DNA of 64,000 nucleotides from Paraphaeosphaeria minitans (taxonomy: Eukaryota > Ascomycota > Dothideomycetes > Pleosporales > Didymosphaeriaceae). The notes below the pieces were generated by a model, which saw only the letters and a list, made by a program, of their open reading frames with translations, was not told the DNA's origin and searched no databases. Shown here in pieces: positions 34,816 through 47,929 of this stretch (positions are counted from its first letter, which is position 1; the number at the start of each line of letters is the position of its first letter). A program made the translations under genes and the position numbers. The stretch lies in the NCBI GenBank assembly GCA_015832175.1, contig WJXW01000011.1:1116001-1180000 (forward strand), read 5' to 3'.

Positions 34816-35010
34816 TGTTAAAGTAAAACACTCACTTCCGTGATTCTTTCTAGATCCACTAATTTATATCACGGGATTCTTACTAAGAGGCTTGTTTCTT
34901 TTGTATATAGTCTGCCCTTTCAGCATCCTTTCCTATAATTAGCTATTTGTATTCTTTACAACTCTGCTCCTAAATATCCTATAATAGTTTAAGCCCTTTT
35001 TACTATAACA
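34816..35010 (+). repeat. Copia-2 5-prime LTR of F2
   Basis: TGTTAAAG to ATAACA. The outer half keeps CACTCACTTCCGTGATTC and TCACGGG, while the inward 3-prime LTR has CACTTACTTCTGTGATTC and TTACAGG. Confidence 0.94.
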
Positions 35011-35034
35011 GTTATAAGCCTGGCGCTTAGAACG
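35011..35034 (+). promoter_or_regulatory. Primer-binding site, resembles half tRNA-Ile(UAU)
   Basis: Directly after the 5-prime LTR. The complement contains TTCTAAGCGCCAGGCTTATA, which looks like a tRNA D-arm followed by an anticodon stem CAGGC and loop TTATAAC, anticodon TAT. The site is nearly unchanged in F1 (44377-44400) and F3 (53232-53255, one change). Copia and Ty5 are known to prime from an internal half-tRNA cut in the anticodon loop; the tRNA identity here is my reading. Confidence 0.5.
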
Positions 35035-35129
35035 TAGGATAATTCTCCCTACCTACTTAGTAACGCTTAAATTATTATATAACACTCTTTTTAGAACCTC
35101 TCTACGATACAACCCCCCTATTTCTAATT

Positions 35130-38100
35130 ATAAAAAATTATTAAAATAGTAGAAGTATAGCTTATTAATTGCGCTAGCTAGCCCTACTAGTTTATTTAGC
35201 TTTAATTCTAAGTAAACTTAAAAGGAATCTAGAACTAAATTAATCTAGAGGCAATTAACGCTCTAGTAATTAATTACGTAAAGCTAGAACAACCTCTACT
35301 CTTATAGAAACTATTACTAATTGCGAATACAGCCTTTATAGTAAGTATTTAATTATATAAAGCAAAGCTTCCTAAGTATAAAATAGATAAAAAGAGCTTT
35401 CCTTTATAAATAGCAGAATATAGAGTAGTAGTTTTAGACTAGTAAGTAGACTATACTAAGATACAGAATCTCTAGACTTAGGTAAACGCTATAGTATCGC
35501 CTAATCTGCTTACTCCTGCCATAATTACTCTAGTTAATACACGCTATACTACGCTTTAGTCCCTAATTTAACTCTTAAAAGAAGATCTCGCACTAAATAA
35601 AAGAGCTATATAAAATAATGTTTAAACTTTATACTGCGCTTATCTTAAAAAGGCTAAATAGGCAAGATAAAGTCCTAAGACCTAGTTTAAAGAGTGGCAG
35701 CTCTTCTATTAAAAAGCAAAGACCTACTTAATTAGTAAAATTAGCAGACTACTTGCTACCTAAGATTTCCTAGATATAATTACTGTATGTATAGCACTAG
35801 ATTAGGCCTAGTTAATAAACTAATAGCTAATCTAGGATAAGACGCTAGGACAGAATTAGATTACGCTAGATAATCTAAGGAAAGTCTTTTTAGCGCTTAT
35901 CTAGGAGTATTTAATCTAATCTAGTTCTAATAAAATAAGTAGGGTATTCGCTACTTTTAATAGATTATTAAAACAATCTACTAACTCTAATAGTTCTAGT
36001 TCGTTTAATTAGATAAAGAAATAACTAAACTGTCCCTATAAGCCCTATACTTATAGGTAGAAACTAATAGAGTGCTAAAGACTTTAAACCGCGATAGCTA
36101 GATTACCTTAGGATAGAATATTGTTATTTAATCTCACTAATAAAGAAAAATTAGAGATTCTTAATTAACTTAAGCAGCCTAAGTAGTTAAACCTTTATAA
36201 TGCGATTATAAAGGTAGGATAAAATAAGAAATAATCCTCTACTAAGACTATTAAGTATTCTAGTAGTATTACTGCTACTCTACTAAACCTATTTAATCTG
36301 CCTATAGACAATAGAGCATTAGGTGTCTACTCTACTCTATATTCTAACGCTTATCCTCTATTAGAATGTACAATACTAGACAGTGCTATAGCAGTTTATC
36401 TAGTTAATAATTGCAAAAGACTTATTCCTAGAACGTTTTAATTATTAAACAAGAGTGTAGAGGCAGGTACATAAAGCCTCCTAATTTTAAGAATTAGTAA
36501 TAAACTAATTAAGAACGCTTTATATAGGAAAAATAAGAGATTTATAGAAGATCTACTGCTTTAAGGAGTAAGAGTAGTAGAAGGCTTTTATATAAATATT
36601 ATATTAGAAGCTCTTTTAAAGAAAGTAAAAATTTAGTACTTTAGTTTAGATTACACTTTTAGGATTAGAAGTCTAGAATAAAGTGTTATTTTAGTAGACC
36701 TAAGATGCGAGTATTTACTTTTTTATAATATAAGCTAATCTGCTCTTATTTAACTATTATAAGTGTAACTACTAAAGGGCTATCCTAGGTTAATATTAAG
36801 AGATTAAATTCTAAGGACCTCTAGCACCTTTAAGTAGGGTATATAGGAAATAGAGCCCTATAAGCTCTAGTAACTACAGCCTAAGGTATAAAGATTACTA
36901 GAATATTAAGAAAGGATTGCAAGCACTATAATACTATATACATAACTTAGGTAATTTCTAGGAGACCTAGAGAATAATTATCTAGGCTATTTTACTTATT
37001 ATCCTAAGATCTATTTAATATGCCTACTACTTAAAATAAAGAAAACTAGGTTTTACTAATTAAAGAAGATTTTAGTAAGAAACCTTATATTTTTAATTTT
37101 AGAATAAAGACGCTTTCCAAAATAATAATAGTATAGTAGGATTTTTTAGCCTTTATTAATACAAAATATAAGCTTTAAATCACAAAAATCTACTAGGATA
37201 ATAATATAGTAACACTTCTATAGAAAGGGAAATCCTAGTACGAATTTTAGGCTAATTAGAAAGGGATAATAATTAGTAGACTACTACCTTATACACATAA
37301 GCCTAATAGCTCTATAGAAAGAGTAGGCTAGGAGCTTATAATAAAAGTAATTAAAATGTAAATAAATGCAAATCTACTATTAAATCTCTAGCTTAAGATT
37401 ATATAAGTAGTATACTAGCTCTAAAAAATAATTCCTAGCCTTATATTAGGCTATTAATTACCTAATACAACGTTAGATGCTTAGTTTAGATAATATTTTT
37501 ATTATTTTAAACTAGTAAAAATATAATATAGGATAGCTAATCTTTGTCTAAACTAGAGTCCTGTCTACGCCTATAGCTACTAAGCTTACCTTTTAGATTA
37601 GGAGCGTGTAGCTAGGCAAAATAGAAAAGGATTTAAAGTAAATCCTAGGGGCTATATTAGATACCTAGTAGGTTATAAAGCTTTTAATATCTACTAAATA
37701 TAGATTCTCTAGCTTAATTAGGTAATTACTACATAAAATGTAAGGTTTAATAAGTCCTTATTCTATAAAGGATTAGAGGAATAATCTATTCTAAAAATAA
37801 AAGTGTTAAAAATAGTGGAAAGCCTCTAAAAAGGAGAGCTAAATAATTTAGGAGAAGCGTATAAAGACGCGCTTAATATTCTTTCTAAAATAAATAAGTA
37901 TATAAGAACTGCTACTAGACCTATAAGTGACTTTTAGGTAATTAAAAGTAAAGTAGGCTAGCTAAATAATTAGGAACCTAAAGTACTTACTACTAAGTAA
38001 GCTATAGGCTTAGCTAGCTAGTAGCTAAGAATTTGCTTAAGTAGGAAAAGAAGTATAGGACTTATAACCCCTAATTAGACACTAGAGCTAGGTAATCTTA

Positions 38101-40210
38101 GGGGTAATCTATTAAGCGATTAAGAGATATTTAGTAGCTACTAGAACACTACTAAAAGAGCTAGCCCGCTAGAATCTAGGGATTTAATACCCTATTTATT
38201 AGTAGAAACTAATTAGGTTACTAATTAACCTAGCGTAGATAACTTAATTACGCTAAATAAAGTAAATAACCTACTAGCGCGCTAAAGGCGAAGGCAGATC
38301 TATCTAGAGGCAAGTAGAATAAGTAGGCGAAATTATAATAAAGCACTAGAAATTAACTAACTAATAAATTGCTATTTACTATTATAAAGATTAAAGAAGT
38401 AAAATAATTAGGATAATTAGCTAGAGGGTAGGTAGAAGCTAGGTGCTTATACACTAATTACTAATTATCTTTAAAGTGATTTTAATACAATATTAGAGCA
38501 CACGTTTATACTAGAAGTAGTAGAGGCCTAGTCTAAGTAAGAAGAATATATTATACTAAATATAATAGTATTTACTTCTATACTTAGAAAGGCGCCTAGA
38601 GCGTCTTATATAGCTTAGACTTATAGAAATAAGCTTACACTAGAGCTAACCCTATAGAAACACTTTTATAATTATCTATATAGAAAGCTATTCCTTCTTA
38701 CCGCTTATAAGGAGATCTTAACTTTATAAAATAAAGGTACCTAGACAGAGATTAAATAATTAGAGGTGTTAGAGCGACTACTACTTTTAAAGTAGGTCTT
38801 TACCTATAAGTTTAATTAAAATAGATACTTTAAAAAGTGTAAAGCTTAAATTATTATAAAAAGAGATCTTTAGAAAAAGAATACTCTCTACTTTACCTAT
38901 ACCACTACTCTAGTAGTAAGATCTTTTTAATTAGCTATAGCTCTAGCAGCAGAATTTAATCTAGAAATCTTATAATTTAATATAGTAGGAGCGTTTCTAA
39001 ATACTCTTATTATAGCCGCTAATTTAGTAACTTATAAATTACCTAATAATTTTAAAAAGCTAGAAAAGTGTGTAAGATTAAATTAAGCTTTATATAGCTT
39101 AAGAGATTTACTACTTCTTTAGTATAAAGAATTTATAAGATTACTTTAATCTTATAAACTTTTAGCTTTGCTAGAAGACCTATACCTTTTCTTTAATAGT
39201 AATTAAAGTATTATTATTTTATTTTATATTAACAACATTCTTCTTCTCTATTATAAGAGTAAAGAGAAAGAAGCCCTAGATTTTTAGAAGAAGATTGTAA
39301 ACAAATATAAAATTAAATTAAAAGGACTAGTAGAGTAGTTCCTAGGTGTTTAAGTAATTAGGGATAGAGAAGTAAGATTAATTTCTCTAGTCTATAATAC
39401 CTACATTAATAAGATTATAAAAAAGTTTAACCTTTTAAACTTTAGGAGCTTTCTTCTTATATTTCTATTAGTAGAAGATCTTATTCTAAGCATAAGAGAA
39501 GCTACTCCTTAATAAATAAAGCTCTTTTAAGAAGAGGTAGGATTAGCTCTCTACACAGTAATTATACTACGCCTAAATATAGCCTTTATAGTGTTAAAGC
39601 TATCACACTTTCTAATAAAGTTAAGTAAAGAACACTTTACTACTATTAACTATATAATCCTTTACCTCTATTAAACTAGATAGTAGGCTATAGTCTTTAG
39701 TAGCTATAATAGACCTAATCTACTAATATGTAGAGATGCCTCTTTTGCTAATAATCTAATATTACAGCGATCTTTCTATAGATATATTATCCTATTATTT
39801 AGAGGAGCTATTCTATAGAAAGCAGCTTAATAGAACATAATTACTACTTTAATAATAGAAGCAGAGCTTCTAGCGCTTAAATATATAAGTAAAGAAGCTA
39901 TAGTAATTAAGAGATTCTTTACTAAGCTTACTCTAGATCTAGGACCTTTATAGAAGGTCTATTGTAATAATCTTTAAACTATTTGTTTAGTGATTAGAAA
40001 GAACAAAAGAATTACTACTTAACTGCGCTATGTAGATATTTAGAATATGTAGTTGCGGTAAGAGTATATACAAAGATTATTTTAAGTGGAATATCTTCTA
40101 ACTAGCTAAATGCTAGTAGAGAGCCTTACAAAGGCTCTTACTTATTAGTAGTTTAATAGATTTAAAAGGCTATTAAATCTGCAAGATGTGAGCATAATAA
40201 TTATAGAATA
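35130..40210 (+). pseudogene. Copia-2 gag-pol polyprotein remnant (F2)
   Basis: Gag 35130-36100 with a CPYKPY zinc-knuckle-like piece near 36030. Protease TILDSAIAVYLVNN at about 36383-36420 (DSG now DSA). Integrase about 36700-37400, with the terminal catalytic Glu block near 37310. RT about 38840-39420: YGLRD-type block reads LYSLRD, and the catalytic box reads YINNILLL near 39225. RNase H about 39700-40190: CRDASFANN near 39728 with Asp kept, and VEYLLTSQM near the end. Order integrase before RT defines Ty1/copia. All stops are TAA/TAG. Confidence 0.85.
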
Positions 40211-40580
40211 AGAGTAGGTGAGTAGAGAATTAATCTGTTAACTACTTAGAATTATTAATTTAGAGCTAGGAAACAAGAAAAGAAAAGAAAAGAAAGAAAA
40301 GATTAGAGGGAGAATAGGAATTAGAGGAAGAGAAGATTAAGCGCTAGCAAAGGGCTTATATGCTCTACCGCCTATCTAATTATTAAGCGCTGAATGCGCT
40401 CCTTTTTTACTGCTTATTTCTCTTACTACCGCTCCTTTCTAATTAAAACGCGCCTGCCTAATGTACTTACTGGCTAGTAAGAGCGGGGAAATTACCTTAC
40501 AGTTAATAGGAAGTGAGCGAAAAAAGTAGTAGAATAAAAAGCGTTTACGCTTTAGGCCTTTATACTACGCTTATAAGCTC

Positions 40581-40796
40581 CTAACCTACTAGAAGAAGAG
40601 ATTCTAGACACAATTTATGATAAGATTTGTAATTTAAAAGATAAATAGTAATTGTTTTACTATTATAATAAATAGGGGGTAATAGCATCGCTGTTCTTAA
40701 GATAAGGAGATTTAGAAGAATAATTTTTAATAGTTTTTTAATCTTTAAACAGCCTTTAGATAGTTTTTTAAAGATCTTTAGGAAAGATTTAAATAA
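40581..40796 (-). other. 72-codon antisense open frame (F2 copy)
   Basis: Same position and length as the open frames in F1, F3 and F4. The start TTG is TTA here, but the remaining 71 codons to the stop stay open. See the F1 entry for composition and doubts. Confidence 0.3.
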
Positions 40797-40838
40797 TTAC
40801 AAATTACTTTTTAGGATAGGTGATCTGCTTTAAGCGAT

Positions 40839-40851
40839 TACCTAGGGGGTG
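40839..40851 (+). promoter_or_regulatory. Copia-2 polypurine tract (F2)
   Basis: The G-rich run ACCTAGGGGGTG directly precedes the 3-prime LTR and is conserved as CACCCCCTAGGT on plus beside the LTRs of F3 and F4. It is the expected plus-strand DNA primer site. Confidence 0.65.
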
Positions 40852-41046
40852 TGTTAAAGTAAAACACTTACTTCTGTGATTCTTTCTAGATCTACTAATT
40901 TATATTACAGGATTCTTACTAAGAGGCTTATTTCTTTTATATATAGTCTGCCCTTTCAGCATCCTTTCCTACAATTAGCTATTTGTATTCTTTACAACTC
41001 TGCTCCTGAATATCCTGTGATAGTTCGAGCCCTTTTTACCACAATA
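40852..41046 (+). repeat. Copia-2 3-prime LTR of F2
   Basis: 195-bp direct repeat of 34816-35010. The outward end keeps GTTCGAGCCCTTTTTACCAC. Confidence 0.94.
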
Positions 41047-41051
41047 GTTAG

Positions 41052-44000
41052 TTAATTTCTAGTGCTTTACTATAATTTCGCCTACTTATTCTACTTACCT
41101 CTAGATAGATCTGCCTTCGCCTTTAGCGCGCTAGTAGGTTATCTGCGTTATTTAGCTTGATTAAGTTATCTGCGCTAGGTTAATTAGTAACCTAACTAGT
41201 TTCTACTAATATATAGGGTATTAAATCCCTAGAGTCTAGTAGGCTAGCTCTCCTAGTAGTATTCTAGTGGCTGCTAGATATCTCTTAATCGCTTAATAGA
41301 TTACCTCTAAAATTACTTAGCTCTAGTGTCTAATTAGGGGTTATAAGTCCTATACTTCTTTTTCTATTTAAGCAAATTCTTAGCTGCTCGCTAGCTAAGC
41401 TTATAGCTTACTTAGTAGTAGGTACCTTAGGTTCCTAATTACTTAGCTAGCCTACTTTGCTTTTAATTACCTAAAGGTTACTTATAAGTGTAGTAGTAGT
41501 TCTTATATACTTATTTGTTTTAGGAAAAATATTAAGCGCGTTTTTATACACTTTTCTTAGATTGTTTAGCTCTCCTTCTTAGAGGCTTTTTACTATTTTT
41601 AACGCTTCTATTTTTAGAATAGATTGTTCCTCTAATCCTTTATAGAATAAGGACTTATTAAACTTTACGTTTTATGTGGTAATTACCTAATTAAGTAGGG
41701 GAATCTATATTTAGTAGATATTAGAAGCTTTGTAGCCTACTAGGTATCTAATATAGCCTCTAGGATTTACTTTAAATCCTCTTCTATCTTGTCTAGCTAT
41801 ATGCTCTTAATCTAAAGGGTAAACTTAGTAGCTATAGGTATAGATAGTACTCTAGTTTAGATAAAGATTAGCTATCCTATATTATGTTTTTACTAGTTTA
41901 AAATAACAAAAATATTGTCTAAACTAAGCATCTAACGTTTTATTAGGTAATTAATAGCTTAATACTAGGCTAGAAATTATTCCTTAGAGCTAGTATAACG
42001 CTTATATAATTTTAGGCTAGAGATTTAATAGTAGATTTACGCTTATTTATATTTTAATTACTTTTGTTATAAGCTCTTAGCCTACTCTTTCTATAGCGCT
42101 ATTAGGTTTATGTGTATAGGGCAGTAGTCTACTAATTGTTATCCTTTCCTAATTAGCCCAAAATTCGTACTAGGATTTCCCTCTTTATAGAAGTGTTGCT
42201 GTATTATTATTCTAGTAGATTTTTATAATTTAAAGCTTATATTTTGTATTAATAAGAGCTAAGAAATCCTACTATACTATTATTATTTTAGAAAGCGTCT
42301 TTATTCTAAGATTAAAAATATAAGGTTTTTTACTAAAATCTTCTTTAATTAGCAAAACCTAGTTTTCTCTATTTTAAGTAGTGGGTATATTAAATAGATC
42401 CTAGGATAATAAGTAAAATAGCCTAAGTAATTATTCTTTAGGTCTCTTAGAGATTACCTAAATTATGTATATAGTAGTATAGTGCTTACAATCCTTTTTT
42501 AATATTCTAGTAATTTTTACACCTTAGGCTATAGTTACTAGAGCTTATAGGGCTCTACTTCCTATATACCCTACTTAAAGGTGCTAGAGGTCCTTAGAAT
42601 CTAATCTCTTTATATTAACCTAGGATAATCCTTTAGTAGTTATACTTATAATAATTAGATAAGAGCAGATTAGCTTATATTATAGGAAAGTAAGATTATA
42701 CTCGCATTTTAGGTCTGCTAGGATAACACTTTATTCTAGGCTTTTAATCCTAAGAGTGTAATCTAAACTAAGGTACTAAATTTTTACTTTCTTTAAAAGA
42801 GCTTCTAATATAATATTTATATAAAAGCCTTCTACTACTTTTATTCCTTAGAGTAGTAGATTTTCTATAAATCTCCTATTCTTCCTATATAAAGCGTTCT
42901 TAATTAGTCTATTACTAATTGCTAAAATTAGGAGGCTCTATATACCTACATCTACACTCTTGTTTAATAATTAAAATATCCTAGAAATAAGTCTTTTGCA
43001 ATTGTTAACTAGGTAAACTGCTATAGCACTATTTAGTATTATACATTCTAATAGAGAATAAGTGTTAGAATGTAAAGTAGAGTAAACACCTAATACTTTA
43101 TTATTTGTAGGTAGATTAAATAGGTTTAGTGGAGTAGTAGTAATACTACTAAGATATTTAATAGTTTTAGTAGAGGATTATTTCTTATTCTATCCTACCT
43201 TTGTAATTGTATTACAAAGGTTTAACTACTTAGGTTACTTAAGTTAATTAAGAATCTCTAATTTTTCTTTATTAGTGAGATTAAATAATAATATTCTATT
43301 CTAGGGTAATCTAGCTATCGCGGTTTAAAGTCTTTAGCACTCTATTAGTTTCTACCTATAAGTATAGGGCTTATAGGGACAGTTTAGTTATTTCTTTATC
43401 TAATTAGATAAACTAGAACTATTAGAGTTAGTAGATTGTTTTAATAATCTATTAAAAGTGGCGAATACCTTACTTGTTTTATTAGAACTAGATTAGATTA
43501 AATACTTCTAGATAAGCGCTAAAAATACCTTCCTTAGATTGTCTAGCGTAATCTAATTCTGTCCTAGCGTCTTATCCTAGATTAGCTGTTAGTTTATGAA
43601 TTAGGCCTAATCTAGTGCTATACGCGCAGCAATTATATCTAGGAAATCTTAGGTAGTAAGTAGTCTACTAATTTTACTAATTAAGTAGGTTTTTGCTTTT
43701 TAATAGAGGAGCTACCACTCTTTAAACTAGGTCTTAGGACTTTGTCTTACCTACTTAGCCTTCTTAAGATAAGCATAGTATAAAGCTTAAACATTATTCT
43801 ATATAGCTCCTTTATTTAGTGCGCGATCTTCCTTTAAGAGTTAAATTAGGGACTAAAGCATAGTATAGCGTGTATTAACTAGAGTAATTATGGCAGGAGT
43901 AAGCAGATTAGGCAATACTATAGTATTTACTTAAGTCTAGAAATTCTATATCTTAGTATAGTCTACTTGCTAGTCTAAAACTACTGCTCTATATTCTACT

Positions 44001-44376
44001 ATTTATAAAGGAAAGCTCTTTTTATCTATTTTATACTTAGTAAGCTCTACTTTGTATAATTAAATACTTACTATAGAGGCTATATCCGCAATTAGTAATA
44101 GTTTCTATAGGAGTAGAGGTTGTTCTAGCTTTGCGTAATTAATTGCTAGAGTGTTAATTACCTCTAGGTTAATTTAGTTCTAGATTCCTTTTAAGTTTAC
44201 TTAGAATTAAAGCTAGACAAACTAGTAGGGCTAGCTAGCGCGATTAATAAGCTATACTTCTGCTATTTTAATAATTTTTATAATTAGAAATAGAGAGGTT
44301 GTATTATAAAGAGGTTCTAAATAAAGTATTATATAATACTTTAAGCGTTACTAAGTAGGCAGGGAGAATTATCCTA
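41052..44376 (-). pseudogene. Copia-2 gag, protease, integrase and start of RT (F1)
   Basis: Continues F1 after F2. It matches F2 35030-38420 in reverse complement and F3 49900-53230. Gag is at the right (about 43300-44300), protease near 43020, integrase about 42000-42700. Frames are broken throughout by RIP stops. Confidence 0.8.
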
Positions 44377-44400
44377 CGTTCTAAGCGCCAGGCTTATAAC

Positions 44401-44595
44401 TGTTATAGTAAAAAGGGCTTAAACTATTATAGGATATTTAGGAGCAGAGTTGTAAAGAATATAAATAGCTAATTGTAGGAAAGGATGCTGAAAGGGCAGA
44501 CTATATATAAAAGAAACGAGCCTCTTGGCAAGAATCCCGTGATATGAATCAGTGGATCCAGAAAGAATCACGGAAGTGAGTGTTTTACTTCAACA
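44401..44595 (-). repeat. Copia-2 5-prime LTR of F1
   Basis: Outer half retains CACGGAAGTGAGTG and CAGTGGATCC, showing almost no RIP, while the same bases in the 3-prime LTR read TACAGAAGTAAGTG and TAGTAGATCT. Confidence 0.94.
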
Positions 44596-44600
44596 AAAGT

Positions 44601-46131
44601 ATTATATCTAATAGGGGCTCTACCTTTACTTCTACTTTTTAGGGAGAAATATACTACTAACTATAGGTAAAGCGTAGGCTTAGCACTACTTTCTACTCTT
44701 AAATAGACAGGTAAATAGAGCGCTAGAATTAGACACTTAAATAATACCTTTATATATTTATTACACCTATATAAATAAACTTGATAAAACTACTCCTAAT
44801 AGCTTAATTTGTATATAATAACTCTATTTATAATTTAATAAAAATAACACCTTTCTATACTATATATAGTAAGCACCCTATTCTCACTACGCCTCCTATA
44901 GATAGTAGGCTAGAGGGGGAGCTACTAGATATAGTTAAGAGAGTAAAATGTATATATAGCGTACACGTATTGCTTACAGAGCACCTATACTTAGTATAAA
45001 AGTATTAGAGGTAGTACTATAATAAAAAGTATAAGTAAGAGTTATTCTAGAGAGGTAACTTAGTCCTACTTAGTATAAAAATTATATATATGCTTTAATA
45101 ACTAAGTAAGAAGCTATTAGAAAAACTTATTAGGCCCTTCTAAGTATAGAACGTAGTTAGAATGTAGGTATACTACCTACTCCTCCTACTATACTATAAC
45201 ATTTATAACGTGTTTTATATTCCCCTTCTTAAATAATAGAAACTAAAGCTAGGAGTAAAAGACATTAACACCTAGCTACTAGAGGTTACACCTAAAAGAG
45301 GAGAATCCTAAAAAGTAGAAAAAATCCCAGCTAAATAAATAAGAAAAGAGTAAAAGTAATACCTACTTTACTAAAAAGGCTATAATAAGACTTAAAATAC
45401 CTTAATTTTAGAGTTAGACTTTAAAGATATAGATAATCTAGTCTAAATCTTTAAAGTGAAAAGAGCTGCGTATATAAAGAAAAAGTAAAGGATATAATAA
45501 GAGTATATAAAATGTAGATATAACGTATATTATAATAAAGCACTATAGCTTATAGAGCGCTTATAGCTTATTAGGAGTATTTACTTAAGGCCTATAGGCT
45601 AGCTTCTAAGAAGTAATCTAATTAAACTACGCGCTGCCTACGCCCTCCCTTTTTATTATTTTTATTATTTTTACTATTTTTACTATTCTTATTTACTACA
45701 CGTCTAGTAGTAACCTCTTCCTTACTTTCTTTATTACTATTATCTAAGTTACCCTTATTATAGTAAGGAGTAAACGCTAGATTAATCTAGAGTAAGCTAT
45801 TAGTATATATTTTAAGTTCAGAAAAAGTGTAAACTTACTATCTACTATATAAGAGAAATAACTACTTTAAGAGTACTAGTAATTTAACACTACTCTACTA
45901 GGATAAAGCCTAGATACTAAGGGCTAGTAGTAGGCACCTAAGTCGCTACACTTATAGGTATACTAATATAAGCTATAATACACTAGCAGTTAGCTAGCTT
46001 TAAGTTAAATTACTTTTAGTAATAAGCTAGTTTTAAGCCTACTGCCTTTACACACTTATCTATCTTATATTACCTACCTAGGGTCTCTATAACTATAATA
46101 TAGTAGCAGTTATAAAGGGCGTATAAGTAAT
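44601..46131 (+). pseudogene. Gypsy-2 integrase C-terminus, chromodomain, 3-prime region (C)
   Basis: Continues C after F1. Integrase block IDRQIER (ancestral TDGQTER) near 44700-44720. Chromodomain about 45308-45460, reading VEKILAK, then LLYQKGYN with the aromatic and KGY positions visible. From 45600 to 45790 the opposite strand carries the acidic, Ser/Asn/Lys-rich tail of the antisense frame (ANESKEEVTT-like), matching element B 11688-11880. Cut at GTAAT by F3. Confidence 0.75.
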
Positions 46132-46326
46132 TGTTGTGGTAAAAAGGGCTCGAACTATTATAGGATATTCAGGAGCAGAGTTATAAAGAATACAAAGAGC
46201 TAATTGTAGGAAAGGATGCCAAAAGGGCAGACTATATATAAAAGAAACGAGCCTCTTAGCAAGAATCCTGTAATCTAAATTAGTAGATCTAGAAAGAATT
46301 ACAGAAGTAAGTGTTTTACTTTAACA
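46132..46326 (-). repeat. Copia-2 3-prime LTR of F3
   Basis: 195 bp, TGTTGTGG to TTTAACA on plus. The outward end is little mutated; the inward half is converted. Confidence 0.94.
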
Positions 46327-46381
46327 CACCCCCTAGGTGATTGCTTAAAGCAGATTACCTATCCTAAGAAGTAGTCTATAA

Positions 46382-46597
46382 TTGTCTAAATCCTTCCTAA
46401 AGATCTTTAAAAAACCGTCTAAAGGCTATTTAAAGATTAAAAAACTATTAAGAATTGTTCTTCTAAATCTCTTTATCTTAAGAACAGTAATTCTATTACC
46501 CCCTACTTGTTGTGATAGCAAAACAATCACTATTTATCTTTTAAATTACAAATCCTATTATAAATCGTGTCTAGAATCTCTTTTTCTAGTAGGTTAG
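46382..46597 (+). other. 71-codon antisense open frame (F3 copy)
   Basis: Identical position and length to the F1 frame; differs by scattered C/T and G/A changes, and no stop has arisen. Confidence 0.3.
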
Positions 46598-47000
46598 GAG
46601 CTTATAAGCGTAGCACAAAGGCCTAGAGTGTAAACGCTTTTGTTCTACTACTCTTTTTGCTTACTTCCTATTAACTGTAAGGTAATTTCCCCGCTCTTAC
46701 TAGCTAATAAATATAATAGGTAGGTGTGTTTTAATTAGAAAGGAGTAGTAGTAAGAGAAATAAGCAGTAAGAAAGGAGCGCATTTAGCGTTTAATAATTA
46801 GATAGGTAGTAGAGTATATAAGCCTTTTACTAGCACTTAATTTTCTCTCTTTAATTCTTTACTTTTAACGCTTTAACCTCTTATCTAATTTAAGCCTACT
46901 AGTTTAAGCCTTTAAATTCTACTACCTTATAGTAGGTTCTCTTCTTTTAATTATTACTTTACACTTTTTCTATTATTTAGAGCTTTACTAACTCTTTTAA

Positions 47001-47911
47001 ATATCTAATAACTTAGCTAAAGCACGCGCAGTAAAGGCTGTAAAAGCTACTAAATAAAGCTTCTAATCTTCTTAATAAGATTCTCCTACTCTACTAGCTC
47101 CTCCTACCCTAGCTTTAGGCCCCTAGTAATTACTTAGTGCTTTTAGACAAGTAAGCTGCTTAGGCTACTTAAAAGGAGCTCTAGTAAGAAAAAGTAATAG
47201 ACGCTGCTATAATAACACTTTAAACTTAAGTAGGCGCTACTATATCTACTTTACCTACTTTTACACTACTATATATAAGGTTATCTTATTACTTTAGCTA
47301 ATTTTACTAATTATTTCTATAGCTAGCTGCATATTTAGACTCTAGCTATAGATTTTATCTACTATTAACTATTAGAGGGTGCTAATATAAGCTTTTATTT
47401 TAAGATTTATTCTAGATTTAGCAAATACTTTTTACAAGAGAGGCTAATTACTAAGCTATATAAAAAGGTTAAGGTAGCCTTATAAGCTCTTCCTTTTACT
47501 AGTAGTTAGGAAGAGTAAGCTTAGTATATAGCTACTATCCTACTCCCTCTTTTCTAGCTAATCTTTAGTAGAGGATAGGGTAATTACCTTTTTACCCTAC
47601 TTATTAAGGAGTAGCGCGGTTATAGCTAATACCCTAATTAAAATAGCTAGATAAGCGGCCTATTAGCTCTAAAGTAAAGTAAAAGCTAGATAAGTGCTTC
47701 TCCTCTTGCTAATTAAAGGAAAGGAGGCTAGGGTAAGCTATTACCTACTACTAATTAAAGGAGAGGTAGAGGAGGTAGATAGGGTAAGGAATTACCTACT
47801 ATAGAGAGGAGGAGAGGAGGAGAATAAGGAGAATCTCCTACTACTAATTATAGGGGAGATTCTTGCACCCCTATAATTAAGTAGAGGAGGAAGAGGGTTT
47901 ATATACTTATA
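47001..47911 (+). pseudogene. Antisense frame in Copia-2 long form (F3)
   Basis: Same frame as F1 31910-32821 and in phase over the same 891 bases, despite a 9-base gap near 47085 that must be offset by other insertions. Reads SNNLAKARAVKA at the start, then VSCLGYLKGALV and NRRCYNN. A dyad and TATATAAG lie upstream at 46777-46822. Confidence 0.48.
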
Positions 47912-47929
47912 GATAAGCTCTTTAATTTC

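Larger units (their letters stand above)
34816..41046 (+). mobile_element. Copia-2 element F2, short form
   Basis: Plus-strand copy, 6231 bp, LTRs 34816-35010 and 40852-41046, GTTAG target duplications. It has complete gag-pol but lacks the section that carries the antisense frame in F1, F3 and F4. The junction is at about 40325-40340, where a short TTAAT-CTTT direct repeat borders the missing section in F1. Confidence 0.93.
31054..44595 (-). mobile_element. Copia-2 element F1, long form, interrupted by F2
   Basis: Minus-strand Ty1/copia element with 195-bp LTRs 44401-44595 (5-prime) and 31054-31248 (3-prime), and AAAGT target duplications at 31049-31053 and 44596-44600. F2 sits inside with GTTAG at 34811-34815 and 41047-41051. 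Without F2 it is about 7.3 kb, similar to F3 (7.3 kb) and about 1.1 kb longer than F2. Confidence 0.93.
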
